A stretch of 7,002 nt of DNA, from assembly GCA_022848835.1 (NCBI GenBank), contig JAJISG010000263.1:1-7002 (forward strand). The letters run 5' to 3'. The notes under the pieces are model-generated. The model did no database searches. It was not told where the DNA came from and saw nothing but the letters and a program-made list of their open reading frames with translations. The position numbers and the translations under genes are program-made. The stretch comes from Thermoplasmatota archaeon (GTDB lineage Archaea; Thermoplasmatota; Thermoplasmata; RBG-16-68-12; JAJISG01). Below, piece by piece: positions 1 to 5,591 of the stretch; position 1 is the first letter of the stretch, and each line of letters begins with the position of its first letter.

Positions 1-1
1 C

Positions 2-124
2 AAGGAGCTCGATAAGAGACGCAAAAGGCTAAAGCCGCACAAGCCGAAGGTAGAGGGGGGTTGGCTCTCGAGGTACGCGAAAGCGGTCACAAGCGCCAAT
101 ACGGGGGCAGTCTTAAAGGCGTAA
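2..124 (+). CDS. ilvD: Dihydroxy-acid dehydratase, C-terminal end only (partial)
   Basis: The window opens inside a reading frame that runs for 40 codons and stops with TAA at 122-124. The visible tail has a basic Lys/Arg/Pro stretch followed by [20 protein letters not shown]. This matches the C-terminus I know from dihydroxy-acid dehydratases: a Lys/Pro-rich linker, then an aromatic-Leu-x-Arg-Tyr segment and a Ser-Ala-x-x-Gly-Ala-Val ending. The full enzyme is an iron-sulfur dehydratase of valine, leucine and isoleucine synthesis that turns 2,3-dihydroxy acids into 2-oxo acids; its catalytic part lies outside the window. The frame is missed if only complete ORFs are considered. It matters because it shows that the next gene cannot sensibly start at TTG 61. 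The identification rests on a short tail, so a related dehydratase of the IlvD/Edd family remains possible. Confidence 0.8.
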   Translation, partial: KELDKRRKRLKPHKPKVEGGWLSRYAKAVTSANTGAVLKA

Positions 125-135
125 AAGAGGTTGGT

Positions 136-447
136 ATGGCAGGTCCGCATGTAGACCTGTATGAGGGTGGAGAGGCCCTACTTGCGGTGAGATTGGACAG
201 GATCGGTACCTTGCGGGAGTTTACGCGCAAGGATGGTAGCCAGGGGCGCGTCGTAAATCTCATGGTCTCCGATGCCTCGGGCAACTGCCGATTGGTACTC
301 TGGGATGAGGAGGTGGAGATGGTGACCGCAGGGCGGGTAGAGGTGGGTTCGCCTCTCAGGGTCATCGACGGCTACGTGCGTCGAGGGCGGTACGGCATCG
401 AAGTATCCAGCGGTAAGTGGGGGGTCATCCTTCCCCAGGAGCCTTGA
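136..447 (+). CDS. Small RPA/SSB-like OB-fold protein
   Basis: This 103-residue protein is almost entirely one OB fold (about residues 14-98). The core reads RIGTLREF, then a basic loop RKDGSQGR, then VSDASGNCRLVLWD, and finally RVIDGYVRRGRYGIEVS. The pattern hydrophobic-x-D-x-S/T-G-x-hydrophobic-x-L-x-L-W is the hallmark of archaeal RPA and single-stranded DNA-binding proteins. It has neither the Gly/Arg-rich nor the acidic tail of crenarchaeal SSB and no zinc finger, so it is a minimal one-domain version, probably binding single-stranded DNA or RNA. I chose ATG 136 because it lies 11 nt after the ilvD stop and has a purine-rich GAGG (127-130) just upstream. The in-frame TTG at 61 would place 25 residues inside ilvD. 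The short spacing suggests co-transcription with ilvD, although the functions appear unrelated. Whether it is a replication SSB or an RNA-binding OB protein cannot be told from sequence alone. Confidence 0.8.
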   Translation: MAGPHVDLYEGGEALLAVRLDRIGTLREFTRKDGSQGRVVNLMVSDASGNCRLVLWDEEVEMVTAGRVEVGSPLRVIDGYVRRGRYGIEVSSGKWGVILPQEP

Positions 448-476
448 TGACGCTCTGAGTTCTCATTCTGATTGCG

Positions 477-488
477 GGAATCGATTCC
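477..488. repeat. 12-bp perfect palindrome GGAATCGATTCC
   Basis: GGAATCGATTCC reads the same on both strands. It lies in the 132-nt gap between the OB-fold gene and the first winged-helix gene, about 40 nt upstream of the proposed TATA box. It could be a dimeric regulator site. A palindrome of this length can arise by chance, so the support is its position among further dyads (505-524 and 549-567). Confidence 0.4.
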
Positions 489-504
489 AAAGACTGATTT
501 TCAT

Positions 505-524
505 TGACGATTTACGGACCGTCA
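505..524. promoter_or_regulatory. Inverted repeat upstream of the TATA box of the first winged-helix gene
   Basis: TGACG (505-509) and CGTCA (520-524) form an inverted repeat with a 10-nt spacer. A tighter dyad, ACGG-A-CCGT, sits inside it at 514-522. It abuts the predicted TATA box, where TFB would contact DNA, so an occupied site could help or block initiation. The role is inferred. Confidence 0.4.
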
Positions 525-525
525 C

Positions 526-535
526 GTTAAATAGG
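526..535 (+). promoter_or_regulatory. Probable archaeal TATA box for the 580-888 gene
   Basis: GTTAAATAGG matches the TTAAATA-type box also seen before the neighbouring paralogue (942-952). Centred near 530, it predicts a transcript start near 556 and a leader of about 24 nt. That leader contains a purine-rich GAGAGGGA (567-574) ahead of the ATG. Confidence 0.5.
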
Positions 536-548
536 GGTCATCCCAGAA

Positions 549-567
549 CAGTCTCTGCAGGAGACTG
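549..567. promoter_or_regulatory. 7-bp-arm inverted repeat at the predicted transcript start (operator candidate)
   Basis: CAGTCTC (549-555) and GAGACTG (561-567) are perfect inverted copies separated by TGCAG. The dyad covers the transcript start predicted from the TATA box (about 556) and ends where the ribosome-binding purines begin. It could be an operator, for example for autoregulation by the winged-helix protein encoded just downstream, or a small RNA hairpin in the leader. Confidence 0.5.
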
Positions 568-579
568 AGAGGGACAGGC

Positions 580-888
580 ATGCGCTACCTGAGTATCCTT
601 GGAATGCCGGAAATCAGGAGGCTGATTCTGGCGAGCTTTGTCAAGGCGAGAACCGCCCTTCAGCTCGCCGATCTGACCGGGATACCAATCGCCAAGTGCT
701 ACCGCTTGATCTGGAGGCTACGAGCCGCAGGTTTGATGGCTGTTGAGGCGGTTTTTGTCAGCCCCAACGGTAGGGCTAAACTGCTCTTCCGCTCGAGGCT
801 TCCCGGCCTGGAACTCTTCCTAAGGGACAACCAGCTTATGGGGAGGATCCATAGCTCCCCTCTCCTGGGGCCTTCTGAGGGCGGCTGA
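580..888 (+). CDS. Small winged helix-turn-helix regulator (paralogue 1)
   Basis: This 102-residue protein is built around one winged-helix DNA-binding domain of the ArsR/MarR-like type. Helices precede LADLTGIPIAKCYRLIWRLR (residues 29-48), where the recognition helix starts after GIPIA. A beta wing follows (about 53-72), then a short tail ending in LELFLRDNQL (77-86). No ligand or metal-binding domain is visible; Cys40 lies in the recognition helix and is shared with the neighbour. It aligns without gaps with the protein at 993-1343 (about 24 identities over 77 positions by eye), so the two are tandem paralogues. ATG 580 is supported by GAGAGGGA 6 nt upstream and a TATA box at 526-535. The gene has its own promoter surrounded by dyads, so autoregulation is plausible. 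The target genes are not evident. Confidence 0.8.
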   Translation: MRYLSILGMPEIRRLILASFVKARTALQLADLTGIPIAKCYRLIWRLRAAGLMAVEAVFVSPNGRAKLLFRSRLPGLELFLRDNQLMGRIHSSPLLGPSEGG

Positions 889-907
889 TATCAGAGTGGA
901 TTTCCAC
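885..907. repeat. Two adjacent short dyads between the paralogous regulator genes
   Basis: CTGATATCAG (885-894) is a perfect 10-bp palindrome that includes the stop codon of the first regulator. One base later, GTGGA-TT-TCCAC (896-907) forms a second inverted repeat. Both lie about 40-60 nt upstream of the TATA box of the second regulator. They may be binding sites or a weak 3'-end hairpin; each alone could be chance. Confidence 0.35.
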
Positions 908-933
908 AATCAGTAATCAAAGCATATAATCTG

Positions 934-957
934 CCCGGACTGCTTAAATACGCCGGG
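934..957 (+). promoter_or_regulatory. Promoter of the second regulator: TATA box flanked by an inverted repeat
   Basis: The TATA-like GCTTAAATACG (942-952) lies between CCCGG (934-938) and its inverted copy CCGGG (953-957). The box is centred near 947 and predicts a transcript start near 973, about 20 nt before the ATG at 993. A dyad wrapped around a TATA box is where a repressor could exclude TBP. The box itself is well supported by position; the operator role is inferred. Confidence 0.5.
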
Positions 958-992
958 AGGGGCTGCGATGGTTGGACGGAGGACTACCGTAG

Positions 993-1343
993 ATGGACCC
1001 GTTGGAAGCATCGCGCCTGATAACAGACGAATATTCGGCCAAGATACTGGTGGCTACCTTCAAGAAGCCCAAGAGTGCCATTGAGTTGAGCCGGGAGTAC
1101 GGCATCCCTATCGCTGCCTGCTACCGACGCATTCACGTTCTGGAGAAAGCCGGTGTGTTGAGCTGTGTCGAGAGGGCGCTGACCCAGAAGGGGAAGCGCA
1201 TCAGCCTCTACATGTCCCAGCTGAGGAACGCCTACATCTTCTTCGAGAACGGCAAGCTAAGGGTGAGGTTCCAGCTAGCCTCGGGCGTCACCCAGGACTT
1301 CGGAGGAGATTGGCAGGCCATCGAGACGGAAAAGGAACGATAA
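993..1343 (+). CDS. Small winged helix-turn-helix regulator (paralogue 2)
   Basis: This 116-residue relative of the protein at 580-888 has a winged-helix domain with helix 2 at SAIELSREYG (28-37), a recognition helix IPIAACYRRIHVLEKAG (38-54) and a wing with GKRISLY (67-73). The N-terminal half resembles archaeal ArsR-type regulators. The segment YIFFENGKLRVRF (81-93) corresponds to LELFLRDNQL in the paralogue and probably completes the fold or a dimer surface. An acidic, polar C-terminal extension (about 97-116) is absent from paralogue 1. ATG 993 has a good ribosome-binding sequence, CGGAGGAC at 977-984, and its own TATA box. The next gene is pyrB, behind a hairpin and a separate promoter, so there is no direct sign that this protein controls pyrimidine synthesis. 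No metal-binding Cys/His cluster is seen. Confidence 0.83.
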   Translation: MDPLEASRLITDEYSAKILVATFKKPKSAIELSREYGIPIAACYRRIHVLEKAGVLSCVERALTQKGKRISLYMSQLRNAYIFFENGKLRVRFQLASGVTQDFGGDWQAIETEKER

Positions 1344-1362
1344 CCCCTCCTCCACAACCCAA

Positions 1363-1389
1363 GGCAGGCCCAATCCTTTTGGGCCTGCC
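1363..1389 (+). terminator. Perfect 11-bp GC-rich hairpin after the second regulator
   Basis: GGCAGGCCCAA (1363-1373) and TTGGGCCTGCC (1379-1389) pair perfectly around a 5-nt loop, 20 nt after the stop at 1341-1343. It is the strongest inverted repeat I found in the window. It resembles a transcript-end hairpin, but no U-run follows and archaeal termination usually depends on U-runs rather than stems. It could instead stabilise the 3' end or bind a protein. Confidence 0.55.
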
Positions 1390-1409
1390 ACCCCCTCTAA
1401 CCCACCTGA

Positions 1410-2414
<1,005 letters not shown>

Positions 2415-2415
2415 G

Positions 2416-2871
2416 ATGAAGGAGCTGAAGGTCACTCCCATCAAGAATGGCACGGTCATAGATCACATCACCACTGGCATGGCGCTAAAGGTACTCAAGA
2501 TTCTGGGCATCGGGGAGAACATCGCCTCTACAGTGAGTGTAGTTATCCATGTGCCAAGCGCGAAGAAGAGTTGGAAGGACATCCTCAAGGTGGAGGATAG
2601 GGAGCTGAGTCCCAGGGAAGTGGACAAGATCGCCCTGATAGCCCCTGATGCCACTATCAACATTATCAGGAACTACAGCGTGGCTGAGAAGTACAGAGTT
2701 CAGGTTCCCGATGTGGCGAGGGCCATCCTGCAGTGTGCGAATCCCAGTTGCATCACCAACAGCGATGAGCCTCTGGAAACAGAGTTTCTAGTGAAGTCCA
2801 AGGACCCTCTGAGGGTTCGATGCAAGTACTGCGAGAGGGAGCTGGAGGACATTGCTTCTAATCTGCTCTAG
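2416..2871 (+). CDS. pyrI: Aspartate carbamoyltransferase, regulatory subunit
   Basis: This 151-residue subunit binds nucleotide effectors (CTP, ATP, UTP in studied homologues) and holds catalytic trimers together through a zinc domain. The N-terminal allosteric domain starts with the family signature VTPIKNGTVIDHIT (6-19) and continues through VSVVIHVPS (40-48). The C-terminal zinc site is complete, with C107-x4-C112 and C136-x2-C139, so both allosteric control and assembly with PyrB should be intact. The ATG comes 1 nt after the pyrB stop. No separate promoter or strong Shine-Dalgarno is seen, which suggests translational coupling. PyrI occurs in archaea and in enteric bacteria but is absent from many other bacteria, which fits an archaeal host. 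Confidence 0.98.
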   Translation: MKELKVTPIKNGTVIDHITTGMALKVLKILGIGENIASTVSVVIHVPSAKKSWKDILKVEDRELSPREVDKIALIAPDATINIIRNYSVAEKYRVQVPDVARAILQCANPSCITNSDEPLETEFLVKSKDPLRVRCKYCERELEDIASNLL

Positions 2872-2892
2872 GTCGAGCCGGGTTGATAGCTT

Positions 2893-3557
2893 ATGGGCAT
2901 TCGGGAGGATGTCGTCGCTGCTGTGAATGCGAGAGACGCGGCCAGGACGCAGGAGCTGCTGGACAGGGATCCTAGCGTCATCGGCGTGAAAACCGAGGAG
3001 GGGAGTCTCGTCCTAACTGCCGCCTACTGCGGTGCTGGTGAGGTGCGAGAACTCCTTCTGGGCAGGCTCCCGGACCTGAACATCTTTGAGGCGGCTGCGG
3101 TAGGCAAGGTCGATCGATTTGTGAAGATCCTGGAGTCAGATCCAGGTATGGCCAATTCCGTTAACGACAGTGCCTGTACACCTTTGGGGCTGTCAGCGTT
3201 CTTCGGTCACAAGTACGTGGCTCGGTCCCTCTGGTTGAGAGAGGAACGGAGATCGATCGCATACAGGAGAGCGTGAATGCCAACACGGCCCTGGACGTGG
3301 CGGTGGCCGCAAACCGTGTTGAAGTCGCGGAGTTTCTCCTGATCGAGGGAACCAGGGTAAACACTCAGTCGAGCGGGGGTTACACACCGCTTCATAAGGC
3401 AGCATTCAATGGCAATCAGGAGATTGTGCGCCTCCTGGCTAAGGGATCGGAGGTCGGTCTGAAGAGCGATGACGGTAAGACCCCCCTCACCCTAGCGATA
3501 GAGAGGGGTCACGCTGACCTGGCTGGTATACTCAGAAGGGAGGACCCGGTACGCTAG
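2893..3557 (+). pseudogene. Ankyrin-repeat protein split by a frameshift
   Basis: Two overlapping frames encode parts of one ankyrin-repeat protein of about 220 residues. Frame A (2893-3276) gives repeats up to TPLGLSAFFGHKYVARS, then 16 residues unlike an ankyrin, LWLREERRSIAYRRA preceding the TGA. Frame B continues without a break: read from about 3231 it gives LVERGTEIDR, then NTALDVAVAANRVEVAEFLL, GGYTPLHKAAFNGNQEIVRLL and GKTPLTLAIERGHADLAGIL. The joint falls inside one repeat at CCCTCTGG (3227-3234). Removing one CT restores GHKYVARSLVERGTEID at exact repeat length, so a CT duplication is the simplest explanation. Frame B also has a GTG at 3273 whose GTGA overlaps the frame A stop, so coupled translation of two halves is an alternative, as is sequencing error. 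About seven repeats are present, implying a cytoplasmic protein-binding role with unknown partner. It starts 21 nt after pyrI with no visible promoter. Confidence 0.8.
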
Positions 3558-3712
3558 AGTCACCCAGAGGCCAATACCTGCATCCCGGGGTTGTCTTCCC
3601 GTAGAGGCCTGTGATGTCTCCCTGTCACCGTCTGCATCTCCACAGAGGTGGAACATAAGGAAAGCTTAATATTCCTGATGCCATTTACTGTTACCTTCGG
3701 AAGGGATGGGAA
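3558..3712 (+). other. Intergenic spacer with PRC-barrel gene promoter
   Basis: This 155-nt stretch between the ankyrin gene and the PRC-barrel gene holds no convincing ORF or tRNA. It contains a small hairpin, TCCAC-AGAG-GTGGA (3639-3652). A TATA-like CTTAATATT (3665-3673) is placed to start transcription near 3695. A purine-rich GGAAGGGATGGGAA precedes the ATG at 3713. The first 80 nt (3558-3638) have no function I can recognise. Confidence 0.5.
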
Positions 3713-3997
3713 ATGTTCCGAGAAATCTCCGATATGATCGGCCTCACGGTGTACACACAAAGCGGTGTGCATCTGGGAAACGTCAGCAACGTCATCATTG
3801 ATGTGGAGAGGGGTAGGATAGAAGGCCTCTTCATCGCAGAGACGAGTCCAGCGCTCGTGGATGGTGGTAAGGCCATCAGCGTGCCGTATCGTTGGGTTCA
3901 GTGCGTGGGCGATATCGTCATCCTTCGAAGCTTCCCCAATAAAGTCACCCTGAGGAAGGTTCCAGGAAGGGCAGCCCCTATGATCGCTCAAGGGTAA
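3713..3997 (+). CDS. Small PRC-barrel domain protein
   Basis: The 94 residues are essentially one PRC-barrel. The order is EISDMIGLTVYTQSGVHLGNV (4-24), then the strand VIIDVERGRIEGLFIAE (27-43), and finally AISVPYRWVQCVGDIVILRSFP (54-75). The S-D-hydrophobic-x-G start, the internal Asp-Xn-Gly and the IPYRWV-VGDIVIL end are typical of euryarchaeal PRC-barrel proteins. There is no transmembrane segment or signal peptide. Proteins of this small type serve as adaptors; in haloarchaea, PRC-barrel proteins CdpB1 and CdpB2 act with SepF in cell division, but other members have no known role. I infer a cytoplasmic adaptor and would not assign the division function without genome context. ATG 3713 is supported by the TATA box and a purine-rich leader. 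The 3' end overlaps the convergent adenosyltransferase gene by 10 nt. Confidence 0.88.
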   Translation: MFREISDMIGLTVYTQSGVHLGNVSNVIIDVERGRIEGLFIAETSPALVDGGKAISVPYRWVQCVGDIVILRSFPNKVTLRKVPGRAAPMIAQG

Positions 3998-4536
3998 GTA
4001 GGGTTTTTCTCCTCTACTCCCTCATCTCTGTTGACCTTGAGGGCCATGGCAAAGAGAAGAGAGGATAGCCTGTTAAGATAACTCAGGACAGCGGGATTCA
4101 CGGTCTCCCGCTGTGCGAGGGCGACAACTCTCCTCTCGGCCCTCCTGGTGACTGCCCTGGCGTAGTGTAGGAGTGCAGCCTCCCTTGACCCCCCCGGGAG
4201 CACGAAGACTCTCCGGGGCTCGACCTCCGCGTCGATTGACCCAACGGCTCTCTCGAGTTTCTCCACCTTCTCTTCAGGGAGCGGAGTGAACTCCCTAACG
4301 GGTCGGCTTTCCGGGGGAAGGCTCAGCTCAGCTCCAACGGTGAAGAGGTCGTTCTGAACATCTATCAGGAACTCCGATATCTCTCCCTGAGGAAGGAGGG
4401 CTACCACTACTCCAAGGGCGGCGTTCAGCTCGTCCACCTCTCCTATGGCCTCGACCCTGTAATGGTTCTTACTCACTCGTGGCCCGCCCATGAGGTCGGT
4501 TTCCCCCTTATCCCCGCGACCTGTGTAAGGGGTCAT
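3988..4536 (-). CDS. Cob(I)alamin adenosyltransferase, PduO type
   Basis: This enzyme transfers the adenosyl group of ATP to cob(I)alamin (or a corrinoid precursor) to make coenzyme B12. The 182-residue length is normal for single-domain PduO-type enzymes, which work as trimers. The N-terminal ATP loop is MTPYTGRGDKGETDL (1-15), followed by RVSK (20-23) and GEVDELNAALG (32-42). The conserved FVLPGG (111-116), ARAVTRRAERR (126-136) and YLNRLSSLLFAMAL (153-166) complete the active site and trimer interface. ATG 4536 is chosen because the family begins with this T-G-x-G-D-x-G-x-T motif. The frame is open for 137 more codons upstream, but those run antisense to the divergent gene and look unlike the family. 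A TATATAAG about 27 nt upstream suggests a leaderless mRNA. Confidence 0.96.
   Translation of the reverse strand: MTPYTGRGDKGETDLMGGPRVSKNHYRVEAIGEVDELNAALGVVVALLPQGEISEFLIDVQNDLFTVGAELSLPPESRPVREFTPLPEEKVEKLERAVGSIDAEVEPRRVFVLPGGSREAALLHYARAVTRRAERRVVALAQRETVNPAVLSYLNRLSSLLFAMALKVNRDEGVEEKNPTYP
4004..4010 (+). terminator. T-rich tract after the PRC-barrel gene
   Basis: TTTTTCT begins 6 nt after the TAA of the PRC-barrel gene. Runs of T in the non-template strand are the usual archaeal termination signal. It lies within the 3' end of the convergent adenosyltransferase gene (in the codons for Lys-Asn), so coding constraint could also explain it. Confidence 0.4.
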
Positions 4537-4559
4537 ATCTGCTCGACCAGAGGCCCCAT

Positions 4560-4569
4560 CCTTATATAT
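4560..4569. promoter_or_regulatory. Near-palindromic TATA box between divergent genes
   Basis: CTTATATATG reads as CTTATATA on the plus strand and CATATATAAG on the minus strand. On the minus strand it is centred about 27-29 nt before the adenosyltransferase ATG (4536), the spacing for a leaderless transcript. On the plus strand it could start the SerK-like gene's transcript near 4591. It may therefore drive both genes. A weaker CTTATGG at 4642-4648 is an alternative box for the plus-strand gene. Confidence 0.55.
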
Positions 4570-4671
4570 GAACTCCCATAGCTCGATGATTGTCCGATAG
4601 AGAACACCGTCATGCGGCCACGCAGACATCCTCGGTCGCAACTTATGGTTGCTCGGCGTGGAAGTGGGAAT

Positions 4672-5070
4672 GTGAAGTATGAGCTCGTCATATTGGAGGC
4701 TCACCTGCTCAAACCCCACGAGCAGTCCATACCTGAGCTGTTGGAGGAGACTATGGAGGCCATCAGGAGGGAAGGCTATGTGAGGGCTCCCATCCTGGTA
4801 GAGAACAGGCATTATGTTATCCTCGATGGCCACCATAGGTACCACGCCCTCGTGGGTCTCGGCTGCAAGAGGATTCCCGTTTACTTGGTGGACTACTTTC
4901 AGGAGGACATTAGGGTCGGGACGTGGCCAGGGGCGATCGTCGACCACGTCACAAAGGAGGAGGTCATCAAGAAAGTACTCGATGGAGAGCTATTCCCTCC
5001 CAAGACGACGCGGCATATTGTCAAGACCGATCTCAGGGACTCCCCCATAGCGCTGGACGATCTCAGGTAG
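4672..5070 (+). CDS. ParB-fold protein resembling archaeal free-serine kinase (SerK-like)
   Basis: This 132-residue protein has the ParB/Srx-type fold in a compact form. Visible motifs are LKPHEQ (13-18), YVILDGHHRYHAL (48-60), VYLVDYF (70-76), a Trp-Pro at 85-86 and PKTTRHIV (110-117), ending in LDDLR. The order KPHEQ, DGHHR, DYF, TW-P, PKTTRH and a final LEDL-like end is what I recall of Thermococcus kodakarensis SerK, which phosphorylates free L-serine with ADP as donor for cysteine synthesis. The Glu of HEQ (E17) corresponds to its catalytic Glu30. SerK is about 240 residues; this protein lacks the long insert before the TTRH end. GTG 4672 is preferred because it starts at the first strand of the fold; the upstream extension to ATG 4612 uses CGN arginine codons, unlike the AGG-rich body. 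Serine kinase activity is inferred; a chromosome-partitioning role is unlikely. Confidence 0.78.
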   Translation: MKYELVILEAHLLKPHEQSIPELLEETMEAIRREGYVRAPILVENRHYVILDGHHRYHALVGLGCKRIPVYLVDYFQEDIRVGTWPGAIVDHVTKEEVIKKVLDGELFPPKTTRHIVKTDLRDSPIALDDLR

Positions 5071-5578
5071 CGTCCTCTTCAACGACCTTTCCTCTAGCGG
5101 ATGGGACGACCGTGATGGAACCTGAGAACTCCCTTCGAAGCCCCTCCCCCCCGAGAAGCCTGTCGAGAAAGAGCGCGAGGGCGGCCACCTCGGAGTGGGG
5201 CTGGTTCCCGACGGCGACGTTGAAATCGGCCATTTCAAAGACCTCCCCGGGCACTTTCTGTGCTCCTACAATGATGAGAAGGTCTTCGCTGGGAATCTTG
5301 GCCAGGGCTTCGTCTAGGGGCTCGCCGTACATGGTCAGGTGAACTACTCGACCTTTCCACTCCCGCATGCTTCGTCGCCAGCCCACTCCCGTGCGGATTC
5401 TGAAGGAACCGCCAAAGCGCTCGACCACGTCCTTGACTCGCCTCTCGAGTCCTCCGTCCTTCTTATCAACCCATATCTCGTCAGCCCCGAATGCCCTTCC
5501 TACGAGGGCGACGTGGGTAGTGACCCTACTATCGCGAGGTACGCGATGACCTACTCTCAGAACAACGATCCTCGGCAT
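5063..5578 (-). CDS. trm56: tRNA (cytidine(56)-2'-O)-methyltransferase, Trm56
   Basis: This SPOUT-class enzyme 2'-O-methylates C56 in the T loop of archaeal tRNAs, using S-adenosylmethionine. The 171-residue length fits the family. The N-terminus PRIVVLRVGHRVPRDSRVTT (2-21) and the following RAFGADEIWV (28-37) are characteristic. The knotted SAM site includes HLTMYG (80-85), IVGAQKVP (103-110), ADFNVAVGNQPHSE (117-130) and VAALALFLDRL (131-141). ATG 5578 is chosen over an in-frame TTG at 5602 because the family begins MPRIxVLRxGHR. It starts 13 nt after the stop of the regulator gene at 5592-6098, which implies co-transcription. Its 3' end overlaps the convergent SerK-like gene by 8 nt. The family is archaeal, which is the best single indicator of the host domain. 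Confidence 0.96.
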   Translation of the reverse strand: MPRIVVLRVGHRVPRDSRVTTHVALVGRAFGADEIWVDKKDGGLERRVKDVVERFGGSFRIRTGVGWRRSMREWKGRVVHLTMYGEPLDEALAKIPSEDLLIIVGAQKVPGEVFEMADFNVAVGNQPHSEVAALALFLDRLLGGEGLRREFSGSITVVPSARGKVVEEDAT

Positions 5579-5591
5579 AGCGATCCAGGAC

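Noticed and set aside
61..135. TTG start at 61 for the OB-fold gene, adding 25 residues
   Set aside because: These bases encode the ilvD C-terminus in another frame, and ATG 136 has a better ribosome-binding sequence and correct spacing.
3558..3660. Possible tRNA or C/D-box small RNA in the spacer before the PRC-barrel gene
   Set aside because: GTGATGT resembles a C box only partly, no matching D box is in place, and no cloverleaf could be drawn.
3560..3991. 143-residue minus-strand frame opposite the PRC-barrel gene
   Set aside because: It is a shadow of a well-supported gene, with no recognisable motif and no promoter.
4612..4671. ATG start at 4612 for the SerK-like gene
   Set aside because: The 20 extra residues are basic and low in pattern, use CGN arginine codons unlike the rest of the gene, and precede the first strand of the fold. 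It remains possible if the TATA box at 4560-4569 drives this gene.
4537..4947. N-terminal extension of the adenosyltransferase frame (137 residues)
   Set aside because: It is antisense to the SerK-like gene, does not resemble the family, and the PduO N-terminal motif starts exactly at ATG 4536.
4672..5070. Chromosome-partitioning ParB protein
   Set aside because: Only the small ParB fold is present; there is no helix-turn-helix domain, no adjacent ParA, and the TTRH end matches SerK instead.
4923..5342. 139-residue plus-strand frame across the SerK-like and trm56 junction
   Set aside because: It is rich in Ser, Arg and Pro as expected from a shadow frame, and overlaps two clearly conserved genes.
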